Positions 9,343-18,132 of a DNA stretch of 64,000 nucleotides are shown piece by piece; position 1 is the first letter of the stretch; each line of letters begins with the position of its first letter. Location of the stretch: NCBI RefSeq assembly GCF_004365355.1, contig NZ_SODP01000001.1, positions 3,034,382 through 3,098,381 of the forward strand, written 5' to 3'. The stretch comes from Kribbella pratensis. GTDB lineage: Bacteria; Actinomycetota; Actinomycetes; Propionibacteriales; Kribbellaceae. The position numbers and the translations under genes are program-made. Below the pieces are notes generated by a model. That model did not search any database. It was not told the DNA's origin and worked only from the letters and a program-made list of their open reading frames with translations.

Positions 9343-10751
9343 TTGGTGACCGGGATCTTCTTGACGGAGCTGTCGTTGCGCACCTTGTCGGTGATCTGCT
9401 GCAGGCCCTTGGTCAGGCCCGCGGCGTCCAGCTGGCCGGACAGGAACGAGTTCCAGACCACCAGCTGGTCGGTGTTCATGCCGTACAGGCCGAACACCTG
9501 GTAGTCGAAGACGTTCGTACCGGCGGCGTCCAGCATCGCGGTCTGCGACTGCAGCGCGGTCGAGCCGAACCCGTCGGCGGGCACCAGGCCCTTGACGATC
9601 GTCGGCGCGAGCCGGGTCTTGGCGAAGTTGGTCGCCGCGTCCTTGGACAGCATGGCCCGCAGCAGCTCCTTGCCGCCGGCAACGTTCTTGCCCTTGGCCG
9701 GGACGATGAACGGCTCGCCGGCCGCGCTGCGCAGCGACTCGTACGGCAGCTTCGGGCTCTCGGTCAGGGTCGGCTCCGGGACGCCCTTCATGTCGAAGCC
9801 CGCCTTGGTGGCCTTCTTCATCTCGTTCTCGATCCACGAGCCCGAGGGGTAGAGGATGGCCTGCTGGTCGTTGCTCCACTTCGCCTGCGCGGCGGTGAAC
9901 TGGGTACCGGCGCCGCCGGGCACGAAGTACCCGTTCTTGACCATGGTCTCCATGGCCTTGAAGATGCCCTGGAACTGCGGCATCGACCAGCAGTTCTCCT
10001 TGAGGTTCTCCAGCGCCAGCCGGACCTCGTCGCCACCTTCCTTGATGGCGCCGTCGACGGCCATCGTGTGGTAGTAGGTGGCGGCTTCCTTGCCCCAGAC
10101 GAACAGGTACTTGCCCTTGGCCTTGGCCTTGGCGCCGAGGTCGAGCAGCCCGTCGTACGTCTTCGGCGGCTCCCAGCCGTTGGCCTTGAACAGGCTGTCG
10201 GAGTACCAGATGCCGTACAGCGTGAGCACGTAGTTCATCGCGACGAACTTGCCGTCGAAGGTACCGGGGTTCTTGGCTCCCGGGTACAGGGTGTCGGCGA
10301 TCTTCTTGCCTTCGTAGTTGTTGGCCTCGAAGACGTCGTCCAGCGTCGACAGCTGGTCCAGGATCGTGTTGAAGCCGATCTGGTTCGCGCCGGAGTTGTC
10401 GATCAGGTCCGGCGGGTTGCCGCCGACGAAGCGCGGCTGCAACTGCTGGGCGATCTGGGTGGACGGGGAGACCTTGAACGTCGAGCCCGCCTGCTTCTTC
10501 TGCGCGAAGTCGGCCGCGAACTGCACGTAGTCGTAGCCGTAGCCGCCGTTGAAGATGACCGCGTCGACGGTGGACTTGTCCGCCATGCCGAACGGGTTGT
10601 CCGTGCTCTTGGCCCCGCCCTGCTGAGAGCTGTTGTTGTCGCTGCCGCTGCCGGCGCAGCTGGCGATCACGCCACTGAGGGGAAGCACCGCGGCCGCCGC
10701 CAGGCTCCCTCGCAGGAGACTCCGCCGTCCGATCTTGCTGGTCTCGCTCAT
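9339..10751 (-). CDS. ngcE: Sugar-binding lipoprotein, NgcE-like (GlcNAc/chitobiose ABC importer)
   Basis: A 470-residue family-1 extracellular solute-binding protein. The start is ATG 10751 (MSETSKIGRRSLLRGSL); upstream in-frame codons have no signal peptide. The signal has a twin-arginine-like GRRSLLR and ends in IASCAG, so it is a lipoprotein with Cys at about 31. The segments QLQPRFVGGNPPDLIDNSGA and GYGYDYVQFA resemble NgcE, the binding protein for N-acetylglucosamine/chitobiose in Streptomyces; this call is from memory of the family. It is the first gene of a three-gene operon with 4-nt overlaps throughout. No DasR-type operator was recognised upstream. Confidence 0.75.
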   Translation of the reverse strand: MSETSKIGRRSLLRGSLAAAAVLPLSGVIASCAGSGSDNNSSQQGGAKSTDNPFGMADKSTVDAVIFNGGYGYDYVQFAADFAQKKQAGSTFKVSPSTQIAQQLQPRFVGGNPPDLIDNSGANQIGFNTILDQLSTLDDVFEANNYEGKKIADTLYPGAKNPGTFDGKFVAMNYVLTLYGIWYSDSLFKANGWEPPKTYDGLLDLGAKAKAKGKYLFVWGKEAATYYHTMAVDGAIKEGGDEVRLALENLKENCWSMPQFQGIFKAMETMVKNGYFVPGGAGTQFTAAQAKWSNDQQAILYPSGSWIENEMKKATKAGFDMKGVPEPTLTESPKLPYESLRSAAGEPFIVPAKGKNVAGGKELLRAMLSKDAATNFAKTRLAPTIVKGLVPADGFGSTALQSQTAMLDAAGTNVFDYQVFGLYGMNTDQLVVWNSFLSGQLDAAGLTKGLQQITDKVRNDSSVKKIPVTK

Positions 10752-11152
10752 TTGGTCCTGCCTCTTCTCGCTAGATTCCCGACGGTGCTGAACACACCTG
10801 CCCCTTGTGGTGAACATCCCCCCGTCCCGTAGCCGGCGAGCGCTCGTCGCTGCTCGTTGCCCACGGTCCAGCCGCACGATAATGGCGGCAGGGCGCACTC
10901 CGACGCGCTGCCGCCCGAAGTGATTACGCATTGTCTTTGCCAAAGTCGCCCGGCGTCAAGCCTCGCGACGGCGGGTCCCGGACCCCGCAATTGACGGCCC
11001 CCGAGCCCGAAACCCCTTGTGCAGCACACGTCCCCACGCTTGCCGTCCTGCACCGCGACCGCGACCGACGCGCCGGATCCGATCCCATTTCGTGACCTCG
11101 GAACTTGTCCTTACATTGTGGGCCGCGGGCAACCGAACCAGGCTGATCCGGT
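10752..11152. other. Intergenic region upstream of ngcE-like gene (401 bp)
   Basis: No gene is supported here; the longest frames lack family similarity and a ribosome binding site. It should hold the ngcE promoter (minus strand). A short inverted repeat CTTTG-C-CAAAG lies at 10935-10945, about 185 nt before the ngcE start, within a locally AT-richer patch (10920-10948). I could not identify a convincing -35/-10 pair. The left edge holds a weak ribosome binding site of ngcE, and the right edge reaches the hrpB stop codon. Confidence 0.4.
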
Positions 11153-13702
11153 TCAGCGGCGAGGTTTCACTCGCTTGGTCGGGAGGGCGGTGAGGGGATC
11201 TTCCGGCCACGGATGGCGGGGGTAGCGGGCCCGCAGGTCGGCTCGGACCTGCGGATATCCCTGTTTCCAGAACGAGGCGAGATCGCTCGTGATCGCGACC
11301 GGGCGCCGTGCGGGCGACAGGAGGTGCAGGACGACCGGGACACGACCGTCCGCGACGGCCGGAGTGTCGGTCCAGCCGAAGACCTCCTGCAGCTTCACCG
11401 CGAGGACGGGCGGCTCGGCGCCGTCGTACGTGAGTCGTACTTCGGAACCGCAGGGGACCTGGAGCCGCTCCGGCGCGAGTTCGCCGAACCTGGTTGCCGC
11501 GGGCCACGGCAGTAGTCGCCGGAGCGCGGAGGCCACGTCGATGTGGGCAAGGTCTCGCGAACCGCGGACCGAGGCGAGCTCGGTACCGAGCCATTCGTCG
11601 AGATCGGCCAGCAGTGACGCATCGTCGACCGCAGGCCACGGAGCGCCGAGGTGGGCGTGGCAGAACGCGAGCCGCTCCCGCAGGGCGAGTGCGGGCTCCG
11701 TCCAGCGCAGTACGGACAGACCGCTGCGCCGGATGCCGTCGCGGACGGCCGCTTGGACGAGCAGCGGGTCGGGCTTTGCCAGCGGTACGTCGTTGAGCAC
11801 GATCGCACCGAATGCCTCGACGCGCCGCGTCACGATCCGGCCGTCGTCCCAGCGGATCTGGTCGGTGGTCGAGACGAGATCGCCGGCGATATCGCGCGCG
11901 GTCTGCTCGTCGATCGGCGCCGCGGAGCGAATCCTGGCGTCGGCGCGACCAGGTGCCCGATCGGCAACCGCGATCGCCAGCCAAGGAGTGGTCCGCAAAG
12001 GCGATTGCGGATCCAGCGCTGCACCCGTTCCGCCAGACATCTGGTACGTCGTGGAGTCGGCCCGCCGGAGCCGCGCGATCCGATCCGGATACGCCAACCC
12101 CACCACAACTCCCACGGCAAGATCGTCTGGTACTCCGCTCCCCCGGCCAGCCGGCCCACCGACCGCCGGCCGCACTCGATCGCCGCCCAGCTCCTCACCG
12201 GCCGCCCCGCCTCGGCCAAGGCGCTTTGTTTCTTCTCGCCAGCGGGCCGTGGCGCTGCGGTCCTCGCCGCGGCGGAGGGCTCGCCAGCGGGCGGGCAGAT
12301 CATCGCCGAAGTCGCGGCCGGAGTCGTCGGAGAGCATCGCGACGACCTCGCGGGCCCGGTCGGCGCCGACCCGCGGCGTCCCGTCCAGCAGCGCGCGAGC
12401 CAGCCGAGGATGCGCCCCGACCGCCACCATCTGCCGTCCCCGCGCGGTGATCCGGCCGCCGTCGTCAATGGCATCGAGGCGGCGCAGCAATTCGGTGGCG
12501 GCGGTCATCGCCGGTGCGGGCGGCGCGTCGAGCAAGGTCAGACCGTCGCCGGCGGGCGCACCCCACGCCGCGAGGTCGAGCGCGAAGGAGGCCAGATCGG
12601 CGATCGCGATCTCCGGCGCCGGATGATCGTCGAGATGCGAGTGGTCGGCGGCAGACCAGCACCGGTAGACCCGGCCAGGCGCCTCCCGCCCGGCACGACC
12701 CGCTCGCTGGTCGGCCGACGATCTCGAGACCCGGCAGGTGACCAAGGCACCGAGACCGCGGGACTGATCGGTCCGCGGCTCCCGGGCAAGACCCGAGTCG
12801 ACCACAACCCTGACCCCCGGCACGGTCAGCGAACTCTCCGCGACCGACGTCGTGACCACGATCCGGCGAGTGCCGGCCGACGTCAACGCACGCTCCTGTT
12901 CAGCCCTCGACTGGCGACTGAACAACGGGAGGACATTCAGTCCGGCCAACCTCCGCGTCACACCGTTGATCTCGGCCTCTCCCGGGACGAACACGAGGAT
13001 GTCGCCGTCGTTCTCGGTCAGCGCACGCCGTACGACGTCCGCGACGTGATCCAGCAACCGCGGGTCGACCCGTCCGCCGGGAAGCAGCGGCACGGGGATC
13101 GGTGGTGGCACCCACTCGATCGCCACGTCGAACAGCGCGGCAGACGCGGTGACGACGGGCGCCGGAACGTCAGTACCCAGGACCCGACTCAGCCTGGTCG
13201 TGTCAGCCGTGGCCGAGGTGGCGACTAGGGCCAGGTCCTCCCGAAGATTCGCCCGGATGTCGATGCAGAACGCGAGTAGCAGGTCGGCATCGAGGTGCCG
13301 CTCGTGGCACTCGTCGATCACGATCGCGGCGACGCCCGGCAGCTCCGGGTCCTGCTGCAGACGCCGTACCAGGAGCCCTGTCGTCACCACCTCGACGCGA
13401 AGCCCCTTGCCGCCGCTGCGTTCACCGCGCATCGCGTAGCCGACTCGCTGCCCGAGCGGTTCGCCGACCAGCATCGCCAGCCGGGTCGCGGCCGCGCGGG
13501 TTGCCATCCTGCGCGGCTCGGCGACGATGACCGTGCCCTCGAGCGCGTCAGCCAGCGCGAGCGGCAACAGCGAGGTCTTCCCGGATCCCGGCGGCGCGAC
13601 CAGCACCGCCGTACCGCGCCCACGCACCGCATCGACTACAGCGGGCAGAACCGCCCGCACAGGCAGCTCCGCCCCCTGCACGGACGATTCAGGCAGCAAC
13701 AC
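11153..13702 (-). CDS. hrpB: ATP-dependent RNA helicase HrpB (DEAH/DECH box)
   Basis: An 849-residue protein from GTG 13702. Helicase motifs in order: Walker A APPGSGKTSLLPLALA (about residue 40), DECH in VIDECHERHLDADL, SATAD motif III, and motif VI in QRAGRAGREAPGRVYRCW. The HrpB-specific C-terminal domain follows (PVVLHLLSPARRPVAITSDLASFWKQGYPQVRADLRARYPRHPWPEDP). Length matches the family (about 820-850). Cellular role in actinobacteria is not well defined. It stands alone between the ngc operon and pdxS, and helps separate pdxT from pdxS. Confidence 0.95.
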   Translation of the reverse strand: MLLPESSVQGAELPVRAVLPAVVDAVRGRGTAVLVAPPGSGKTSLLPLALADALEGTVIVAEPRRMATRAAATRLAMLVGEPLGQRVGYAMRGERSGGKGLRVEVVTTGLLVRRLQQDPELPGVAAIVIDECHERHLDADLLLAFCIDIRANLREDLALVATSATADTTRLSRVLGTDVPAPVVTASAALFDVAIEWVPPPIPVPLLPGGRVDPRLLDHVADVVRRALTENDGDILVFVPGEAEINGVTRRLAGLNVLPLFSRQSRAEQERALTSAGTRRIVVTTSVAESSLTVPGVRVVVDSGLAREPRTDQSRGLGALVTCRVSRSSADQRAGRAGREAPGRVYRCWSAADHSHLDDHPAPEIAIADLASFALDLAAWGAPAGDGLTLLDAPPAPAMTAATELLRRLDAIDDGGRITARGRQMVAVGAHPRLARALLDGTPRVGADRAREVVAMLSDDSGRDFGDDLPARWRALRRGEDRSATARWREETKRLGRGGAAGEELGGDRVRPAVGGPAGRGSGVPDDLAVGVVVGLAYPDRIARLRRADSTTYQMSGGTGAALDPQSPLRTTPWLAIAVADRAPGRADARIRSAAPIDEQTARDIAGDLVSTTDQIRWDDGRIVTRRVEAFGAIVLNDVPLAKPDPLLVQAAVRDGIRRSGLSVLRWTEPALALRERLAFCHAHLGAPWPAVDDASLLADLDEWLGTELASVRGSRDLAHIDVASALRRLLPWPAATRFGELAPERLQVPCGSEVRLTYDGAEPPVLAVKLQEVFGWTDTPAVADGRVPVVLHLLSPARRPVAITSDLASFWKQGYPQVRADLRARYPRHPWPEDPLTALPTKRVKPRR

Positions 13703-13746
13703 ACCCCGACGCTAGCCGACCAGCAGCCAGCGCCAGGTCCGACCTG

Positions 13747-14646
13747 CTACCAGCCGCGCTCGGCGAGGCGGTGCGGCTGCGGGATGTCGTCGACGTTGAT
13801 GCCGACCATGGCCTCGCCCAGGCCTCGGGAGACCTTGGCGATCACGTCGGGGTCGTCGTGGAACGTGGTGGCCTTGACGATCGCCTCGGCGCGCTGGGCC
13901 GGGTTGCCGGACTTGAAGATGCCGGAGCCGACGAACACGCCCTCGGCGCCGAGCTGCATCATCATCGCGGCGTCGGCCGGGGTGGCGATACCGCCGGCGG
14001 TGAACAGTACGACGGGCAGCTTGCCGAGCGTGGCGACCTCCTTGACCAGCTCGTACGGCGCCTGCAGCTCCTTGGCGGCGACGTACAACTCGTCCTCAGG
14101 GAGGCTGGTGAGCTTGCGGATCTCCTGGCGGATCTGGCGCATGTGGGTGGTCGCGTTGGACACGTCACCGGTGCCGGCCTCGCCCTTCGAGCGGATCATC
14201 GCCGCACCCTCGGTGATCCGCCGCAGCGCCTCGCCCAGGTTGGTCGCTCCGCAGACGAACGGCACGGTGAACTGCCACTTGTCGATGTGGTTGGCGTAGT
14301 CGGCCGGGGTGAGCACCTCGGACTCGTCGATGTAGTCCACTCCGAGGCTCTGCAGGACCTGAGCCTCGACGAAGTGACCGATCCGGGCCTTGGCCATCAC
14401 CGGGATCGAGACCGCGCCGATGATCGAGTCGATCATGTCCGGGTCGCTCATCCGGGACACGCCGCCCTGCGCACGGATGTCGGCCGGGACCCGCTCCAGC
14501 GCCATCACCGCGACCGCACCGGCGTCCTCGGCGATCTTGGCCTGCTCGGCGGTGACGACGTCCATGATCACGCCGCCCTTGAGCATCTCGGCCATCCCGC
14601 GCTTCACCTTCGCGGTACCGGTCTGCGGGGTCACGTTCTCGCTCAC
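13747..14646 (-). CDS. pdxS: Pyridoxal 5'-phosphate synthase subunit PdxS
   Basis: PdxS joins ribose 5-phosphate, glyceraldehyde 3-phosphate and ammonia from PdxT into PLP. The family signature is plain: [17 protein letters not shown], the first catalytic Lys in [14 protein letters not shown], the second in [12 protein letters not shown], and the C-terminal [17 protein letters not shown] phosphate loop. It starts at GTG 14646 behind a consensus AGGAGGA (14651-14657). It lies 72 nt after the MocR-type regulator on the same strand, and that gap contains GTGGACT boxes. Confidence 0.98.
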   Translation of the reverse strand: MSENVTPQTGTAKVKRGMAEMLKGGVIMDVVTAEQAKIAEDAGAVAVMALERVPADIRAQGGVSRMSDPDMIDSIIGAVSIPVMAKARIGHFVEAQVLQSLGVDYIDESEVLTPADYANHIDKWQFTVPFVCGATNLGEALRRITEGAAMIRSKGEAGTGDVSNATTHMRQIRQEIRKLTSLPEDELYVAAKELQAPYELVKEVATLGKLPVVLFTAGGIATPADAAMMMQLGAEGVFVGSGIFKSGNPAQRAEAIVKATTFHDDPDVIAKVSRGLGEAMVGINVDDIPQPHRLAERGW

Positions 14647-14705
14647 TGCTTCCTCCTGGTCGTGGGGCTCCTCTTCAGATTAGGAGGTTTCCGGCATGGA
14701 TCTTC

Positions 14706-14729
14706 AGTCCACCTCATATCAAGTGGACT
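14706..14729. promoter_or_regulatory. Putative PdxR operator between pdxR and pdxS
   Basis: An inverted repeat with perfect 7-bp arms: AGTCCAC at 14706-14712 and GTGGACT at 14723-14729, with a 10-bp spacer. The plus-strand version CAAGTGGACTG closely matches the AAAGTGGWCTA-type motif that I recall for Corynebacterium glutamicum PdxR, the activator of pdxST. It overlaps the pdxR stop codon (14719-14721) and lies 60-83 nt upstream of pdxS. The repeat is seen; its role is inference. Confidence 0.65.
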
Positions 14730-16074
14730 GAGCCAGCGCATCGCCGAGCCGGGCGACGACCAGCCGCAGCGTCGCCGGCGGGGCAGTGAACGGAATCCGG
14801 ATGTGCCGCCGGTCGGTGCCGTCCGGCGTGAACAGGTCGCCCGAGCCAAGCAGAAGGTTCTGTTCGCGTGCAGCCTCGAGCACTCTGCGTGCTCTGGTCT
14901 CGGTCAGCTCCAGCCACAGCGTCATACCGCCGGTCGGCGTGGGCCAGGCCACACCGTTCAGCGTCCTCAGTCCAGTTTCCAGTGCGGCCAGGTTGGTGCG
15001 GAGCCGGGTACGGCGGCGGCCGATCACCTTGTCGAGCTTCTGGACGATCGCCCGCGCCAGGAGGTCGTCCAGCGCACTCGGAGAAGCCACGCTGAGCTGT
15101 GCGGCTGTGTTGATCCGCCGTCGCAACTGCTTTCCGGTCCGGACCCACCCCACCCGCAGCCCACCCCACACCGTCTTAGAGAGCGATCCCACACTCACAG
15201 TCCTGGGATACCGGCTGAGCGGCTCGGCCTGCTCCCCACTGGCCAACCACAGCGGCCGCATGGTCTCGTCACTGATCAGCGCAGCGCCGTACCGCCGTGC
15301 TATCTCGACGACCGCCTGGCGCCGGTCCGCCGGGAGGCTCAGTCCGGTTGGGTTGTGGTTGTCGGCCTGCAGGTAGATGACCTTCGGGCGGTGGCGCCGG
15401 CAGAGGTGGGCGAGCTGATCGGTGTCCCAGACGCCAGCGGGCCAGCCTGCTACGTCCAGGCGGTGTTTGCGGAGCAGATCGAACGCAGCCGGGTACGTCG
15501 GGGTCTCGGTGATCGCCACACCCGGCCCTAGGTCCAGTCCGGCCAACGCGGCGTTCAGTCCGGCCGCTGCGCCCACGGTGAGCGTGAGCTGCTCCGGCTC
15601 TGTCGGCACGCCCTCGACGGTCAACCGCTCCGCCAGCGCTGCTCTGAGCTCGATCGACCCACCTGGCGGCGGTCCATCGCCACCCATCGCCTGGGGCAAT
15701 CCGTCCTCGACGATCTGGGCAGCGGCCTCGGCCACGTCATGTGGCGCGGCTGTGGTCGCGAACCGCAGGTCCAGTACGGGCTGGTCCCCCGCCGTGACCG
15801 TCGACGCCGGCGCGACCGGGTCCAGCAGCCGGTCCAATGGCCGCACCACGGTCCCAGATCCCCGCTTGGTCTCCAGTACGCCGTCCCGCCGCAGGTTCTC
15901 CAAGGCGCGTACGACGGTCACCCGGCTCACCCCGAGCCGCTCCGCGAGGACCCGCTCCGAGGGCAGTCGCGATCCGATGGACAGGTCGCCGCGCTCGATC
16001 CGCCGCAGTACGAGACCTTCGACCTGCTCGGTCTTCGTCCCGTCGGCCGCTTCCAGATCCCCCGCACGCCACAT
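14719..16074 (-). CDS. pdxR: MocR/GntR-family PLP-dependent regulator, PdxR-like
   Basis: A 451-residue fusion of an N-terminal GntR winged helix (about residues 10-85: GSRLPSERVLAERLGVSRVTVVRALENLRRDGVLETKRGSGT) and a class-I aminotransferase-like domain (about 100-451). The PLP lysine is in SVGSLSKTVWGGLRVGW. Proteins of this type bind PLP and control pdxST. It is directly upstream of pdxS on the same strand, rather than divergent as in corynebacteria. GTGGACT boxes lie both at its start and between it and pdxS. The name PdxR rests on that context. ATG 16074 has no ribosome binding site and may be a leaderless start. Confidence 0.85.
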   Translation of the reverse strand: MWRAGDLEAADGTKTEQVEGLVLRRIERGDLSIGSRLPSERVLAERLGVSRVTVVRALENLRRDGVLETKRGSGTVVRPLDRLLDPVAPASTVTAGDQPVLDLRFATTAAPHDVAEAAAQIVEDGLPQAMGGDGPPPGGSIELRAALAERLTVEGVPTEPEQLTLTVGAAAGLNAALAGLDLGPGVAITETPTYPAAFDLLRKHRLDVAGWPAGVWDTDQLAHLCRRHRPKVIYLQADNHNPTGLSLPADRRQAVVEIARRYGAALISDETMRPLWLASGEQAEPLSRYPRTVSVGSLSKTVWGGLRVGWVRTGKQLRRRINTAAQLSVASPSALDDLLARAIVQKLDKVIGRRRTRLRTNLAALETGLRTLNGVAWPTPTGGMTLWLELTETRARRVLEAAREQNLLLGSGDLFTPDGTDRRHIRIPFTAPPATLRLVVARLGDALAQST

Positions 16075-16086
16075 AAGTCCACTATC
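16075..16086 (-). promoter_or_regulatory. GTGGACT half-site and possible -10 at the pdxR start
   Basis: Read on the minus strand, the 12 bases before the pdxR ATG are GATAGTGGACTT. They contain the same GTGGACT core as the operator at 14706-14729. GATAGT, ending 6 nt before the ATG, could be a -10 for a leaderless transcript, so a protein bound here would block or autoregulate pdxR. The match is seen; function is inferred. Confidence 0.5.
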
Positions 16087-16104
16087 CCACCACTGGCCTC
16101 ATCT

Positions 16105-16161
16105 CTTTGAGCACCCACCAACCATTCCCAGCCGCCCGCGATGGTTGACGGGTGCTCAAAG
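16105..16161. repeat. 57-bp palindromic repeat, copy 1
   Basis: A 21-15-21 palindrome: the left arm begins CTTTGAGCACCCACC (16105) and the right arm ends GACGGGTGCTCAAAG (16161), with 19 of 21 positions paired. A second copy with the same geometry lies at 25367-25423. The two copies differ at paired positions in a compensating way (CCC/GGG here, CGG/CCG there). This copy sits between pdxR and the polymerase gene. It is probably a dispersed hairpin element of the genome. Confidence 0.75.
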
Positions 16162-16197
16162 TCCGCGGATGTCGGTGCGGGGTGTGAGGATTCGCGT

Positions 16198-17853
16198 ATG
16201 GACGAACGGTGGGCGATCGCGCCTGAGGACGGCGGCGGGGCGACGCTTGTCGCGCTGCATCCGGACGGGCAGCCCGCCGGCGAGATCCGGCACGAGCCCG
16301 ACCTCGTCGCGGCCGTGGCGTCGCGGCCGCAGGTCACCCGATGGGTGTGGCGATCGTCGGCCGAGATCTATCCACGCCTGCTCGCGGCCGGGGTCCGGGT
16401 CGAGCGTTGCTACGACCTCGAGAACACCGAAGGCCTGCTGCTCGGGCACGAGGGCCGCCTCGGCGAGCCACGCTCCGCGGCCGCCGCCTGGGCGCGGCTG
16501 AGCGGGGCGCCGGTCCCGCCAGATCCGCCGATGCGCGCCGTCGTGCCGGGCGAGCAGTCGTCGCTGTTCGACATTCCTGCCGAGCCGATCGCCTTCGAGG
16601 CCCTGCTCAGGGTGTACGCCGACCAGCTCCGGCGGCATGACCTCGCGGAGCACCCGGACCGGATGCGGTTGCTCACGGCATCGGAATCGTCCGCGATGCT
16701 GATCGCCGCCGAGATGGATCGCGCCGGTCTGCCGTGGAGCGCGCAGGCCCATCGCAACGTCCTGAGCGAGCTGCTCGGCGAGCGCTTCGGGGGTACGGGC
16801 GAACCACGCCGGTTGACCGAGCTGGCGGACGAGATCTCGGCCGCGTTCGGTCATCGGGTCCGGCCCGAGCTGCCGGCCGACGTACTGAAGGCGTTCAAGC
16901 AGGCCGGGTATCAACTGAAGTCGACCCGGCGGTGGGAGCTCGAGACGATCGACCATCCGGCCGTGGCGCCCCTCGTGGAGTACAAGAAGCTGTATCGGAT
17001 CTACACCGCCAACGGCTGGTCCTGGTTGAACGACTGGGTCCACGACGGCCGCTTCCGCCCCGGCTTCGTCCCCGGCGGCACGGTCTCCGGTCGCTGGATC
17101 ACCAACGGCGGCGGCGGTCTGCAGATCCCGAAGGTCATCCGCCGCGCGGTCGTCGCCGATCCCGGCTGGCGTCTCGTCGTCGCCGACGCCTCCCAACTCG
17201 AACCACGCGTCCTCGCCGCGATCTCCCGCGATCGCGCGCTGATGGAGGTCTCCAGTGATTCCGGTGACCTCTACAAAGCCGTGTCGGACCAGGCGTTCTC
17301 CGGCGACCGGGCGCAGGCGAAGCTCGCCGTCCTCGGCGCCATCTACGGCCAGACCTCTGGGGACGGCCTGAAGAACCTGGCCATGCTCCGCAAGCGATTC
17401 CCCCAAGCCGTCGCGTACGTCGACGACGCCGCCAGAGCAGGCGAAGAGGGCCGCCTGGTTCGCACGTACCTGGGCCGCACCTGCCCGCCCACCGGCCATC
17501 CGCTCGACGCGGCCCTTCTCGAAGGCCCGCCCGCGGACGTCCCCACGACCGACCCACGCCACGCCAGAGCCCGCGGTCGCTTCACCCGGAACTTCGTCGT
17601 CCAAGGCAGTGCGGCCGATTGGGCTCTCCTGCTCCTCGCCGCGCTCCGGCAAGCCCTCACGCCGCTGAAGGCGGAGCTCGTCTTCTTCCAGCACGACGAG
17701 GTCATCGTCCACTGCCCAGCCGACGAGGCCGAGCAGGTCGCCGACGCAATCCAGCAGGCCGGCAATCTGGCCGGCACGCTGACTTTCGGCCCGACCCCCA
17801 CCAATTTCGCCTTCACCACGGCAACCGTGGAAAGCTACGCGGACGCCAAATAG
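16198..17853 (+). CDS. PolA-like family A DNA polymerase (accessory, 'bifunctional 3'-5' exonuclease/DNA polymerase' type)
   Basis: A 551-residue protein from ATG 16198 (MDERWAIAPEDGG) behind GAGGA with 7-nt spacing; an in-frame ATG at 16141 lies inside the palindrome and lacks a ribosome binding site. The N-terminal ~170 residues are a degenerate 3'-5' exonuclease-like domain without obvious DEDD acids. The polymerase motifs are present: A in VVADASQLEPRVLA (D330), B in RAQAKLAVLGAIYGQ, C in FFQHDEVIVHC (D500). There is no 5'-3' exonuclease domain, so this is not the housekeeping Pol I. Such second polymerases are widespread in actinobacteria, role uncertain. Confidence 0.88.
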   Translation: MDERWAIAPEDGGGATLVALHPDGQPAGEIRHEPDLVAAVASRPQVTRWVWRSSAEIYPRLLAAGVRVERCYDLENTEGLLLGHEGRLGEPRSAAAAWARLSGAPVPPDPPMRAVVPGEQSSLFDIPAEPIAFEALLRVYADQLRRHDLAEHPDRMRLLTASESSAMLIAAEMDRAGLPWSAQAHRNVLSELLGERFGGTGEPRRLTELADEISAAFGHRVRPELPADVLKAFKQAGYQLKSTRRWELETIDHPAVAPLVEYKKLYRIYTANGWSWLNDWVHDGRFRPGFVPGGTVSGRWITNGGGGLQIPKVIRRAVVADPGWRLVVADASQLEPRVLAAISRDRALMEVSSDSGDLYKAVSDQAFSGDRAQAKLAVLGAIYGQTSGDGLKNLAMLRKRFPQAVAYVDDAARAGEEGRLVRTYLGRTCPPTGHPLDAALLEGPPADVPTTDPRHARARGRFTRNFVVQGSAADWALLLLAALRQALTPLKAELVFFQHDEVIVHCPADEAEQVADAIQQAGNLAGTLTFGPTPTNFAFTTATVESYADAK

Positions 17854-17919
17854 TTTCAAACGAGTTTTTACGCCACCGGGCCGCTGACGTCTCCGCATTC
17901 CGACTGATGGGAGAGTGGC

Positions 17920-18132
17920 ATGGCGAAAAAGGAAGAGCCGAAGACGAGGTTCGGGAAGAAGATCACCGGCGCGCAGGCGGTGGCGAACGGTGGCACGACC
18001 AGCGGCAAGCAGGCCAAGAAGGCGACCCAGGCCGGGCATCTCGGCGACGACAACCGGGTCTACCACCGCGGTAAGGTCACCGGCGACTTCTCGAACCGCA
18101 CCCGCAGGCAGCCCAACGAGCACGGCGCCTGA
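17920..18132 (+). CDS. Small basic hypothetical protein
   Basis: A 70-residue Lys/Arg-rich soluble protein (MAKKEEPKTRFGKKITGAQAVANGG... ending RQPNEHGA). A ribosome binding site GGGAGAG precedes the ATG. No domain is recognised and no membrane segment is seen; the charge suggests nucleic-acid or ribosome contact, but that is a guess. Its stop abuts the stop of the convergent sigma-factor gene (TGATCA at 18130-18135). Confidence 0.6.
   Translation: MAKKEEPKTRFGKKITGAQAVANGGTTSGKQAKKATQAGHLGDDNRVYHRGKVTGDFSNRTRRQPNEHGA

Noticed and set aside
10752..11152. DasR-type operator upstream of the NgcE-like gene
   Set aside because: No ACTGGTCTAGACCACT-like sequence was found; only a weak CTTTG-C-CAAAG repeat.
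11130..11158. Terminator hairpin after hrpB (GAACC...GGTTC)
   Set aside because: Only a 5-bp stem with no T-run; too weak to claim.
16141..16197. Upstream ATG as start of the polymerase gene
   Set aside because: It lies in the palindrome arm and has no ribosome binding site; ATG 16198 has GAGGA at good spacing.
16156..18123. Long (655-codon) minus-strand open frame opposite the polymerase gene
   Set aside because: No domain or ribosome binding site; it crosses the polymerase and the small basic-protein gene, both better supported.
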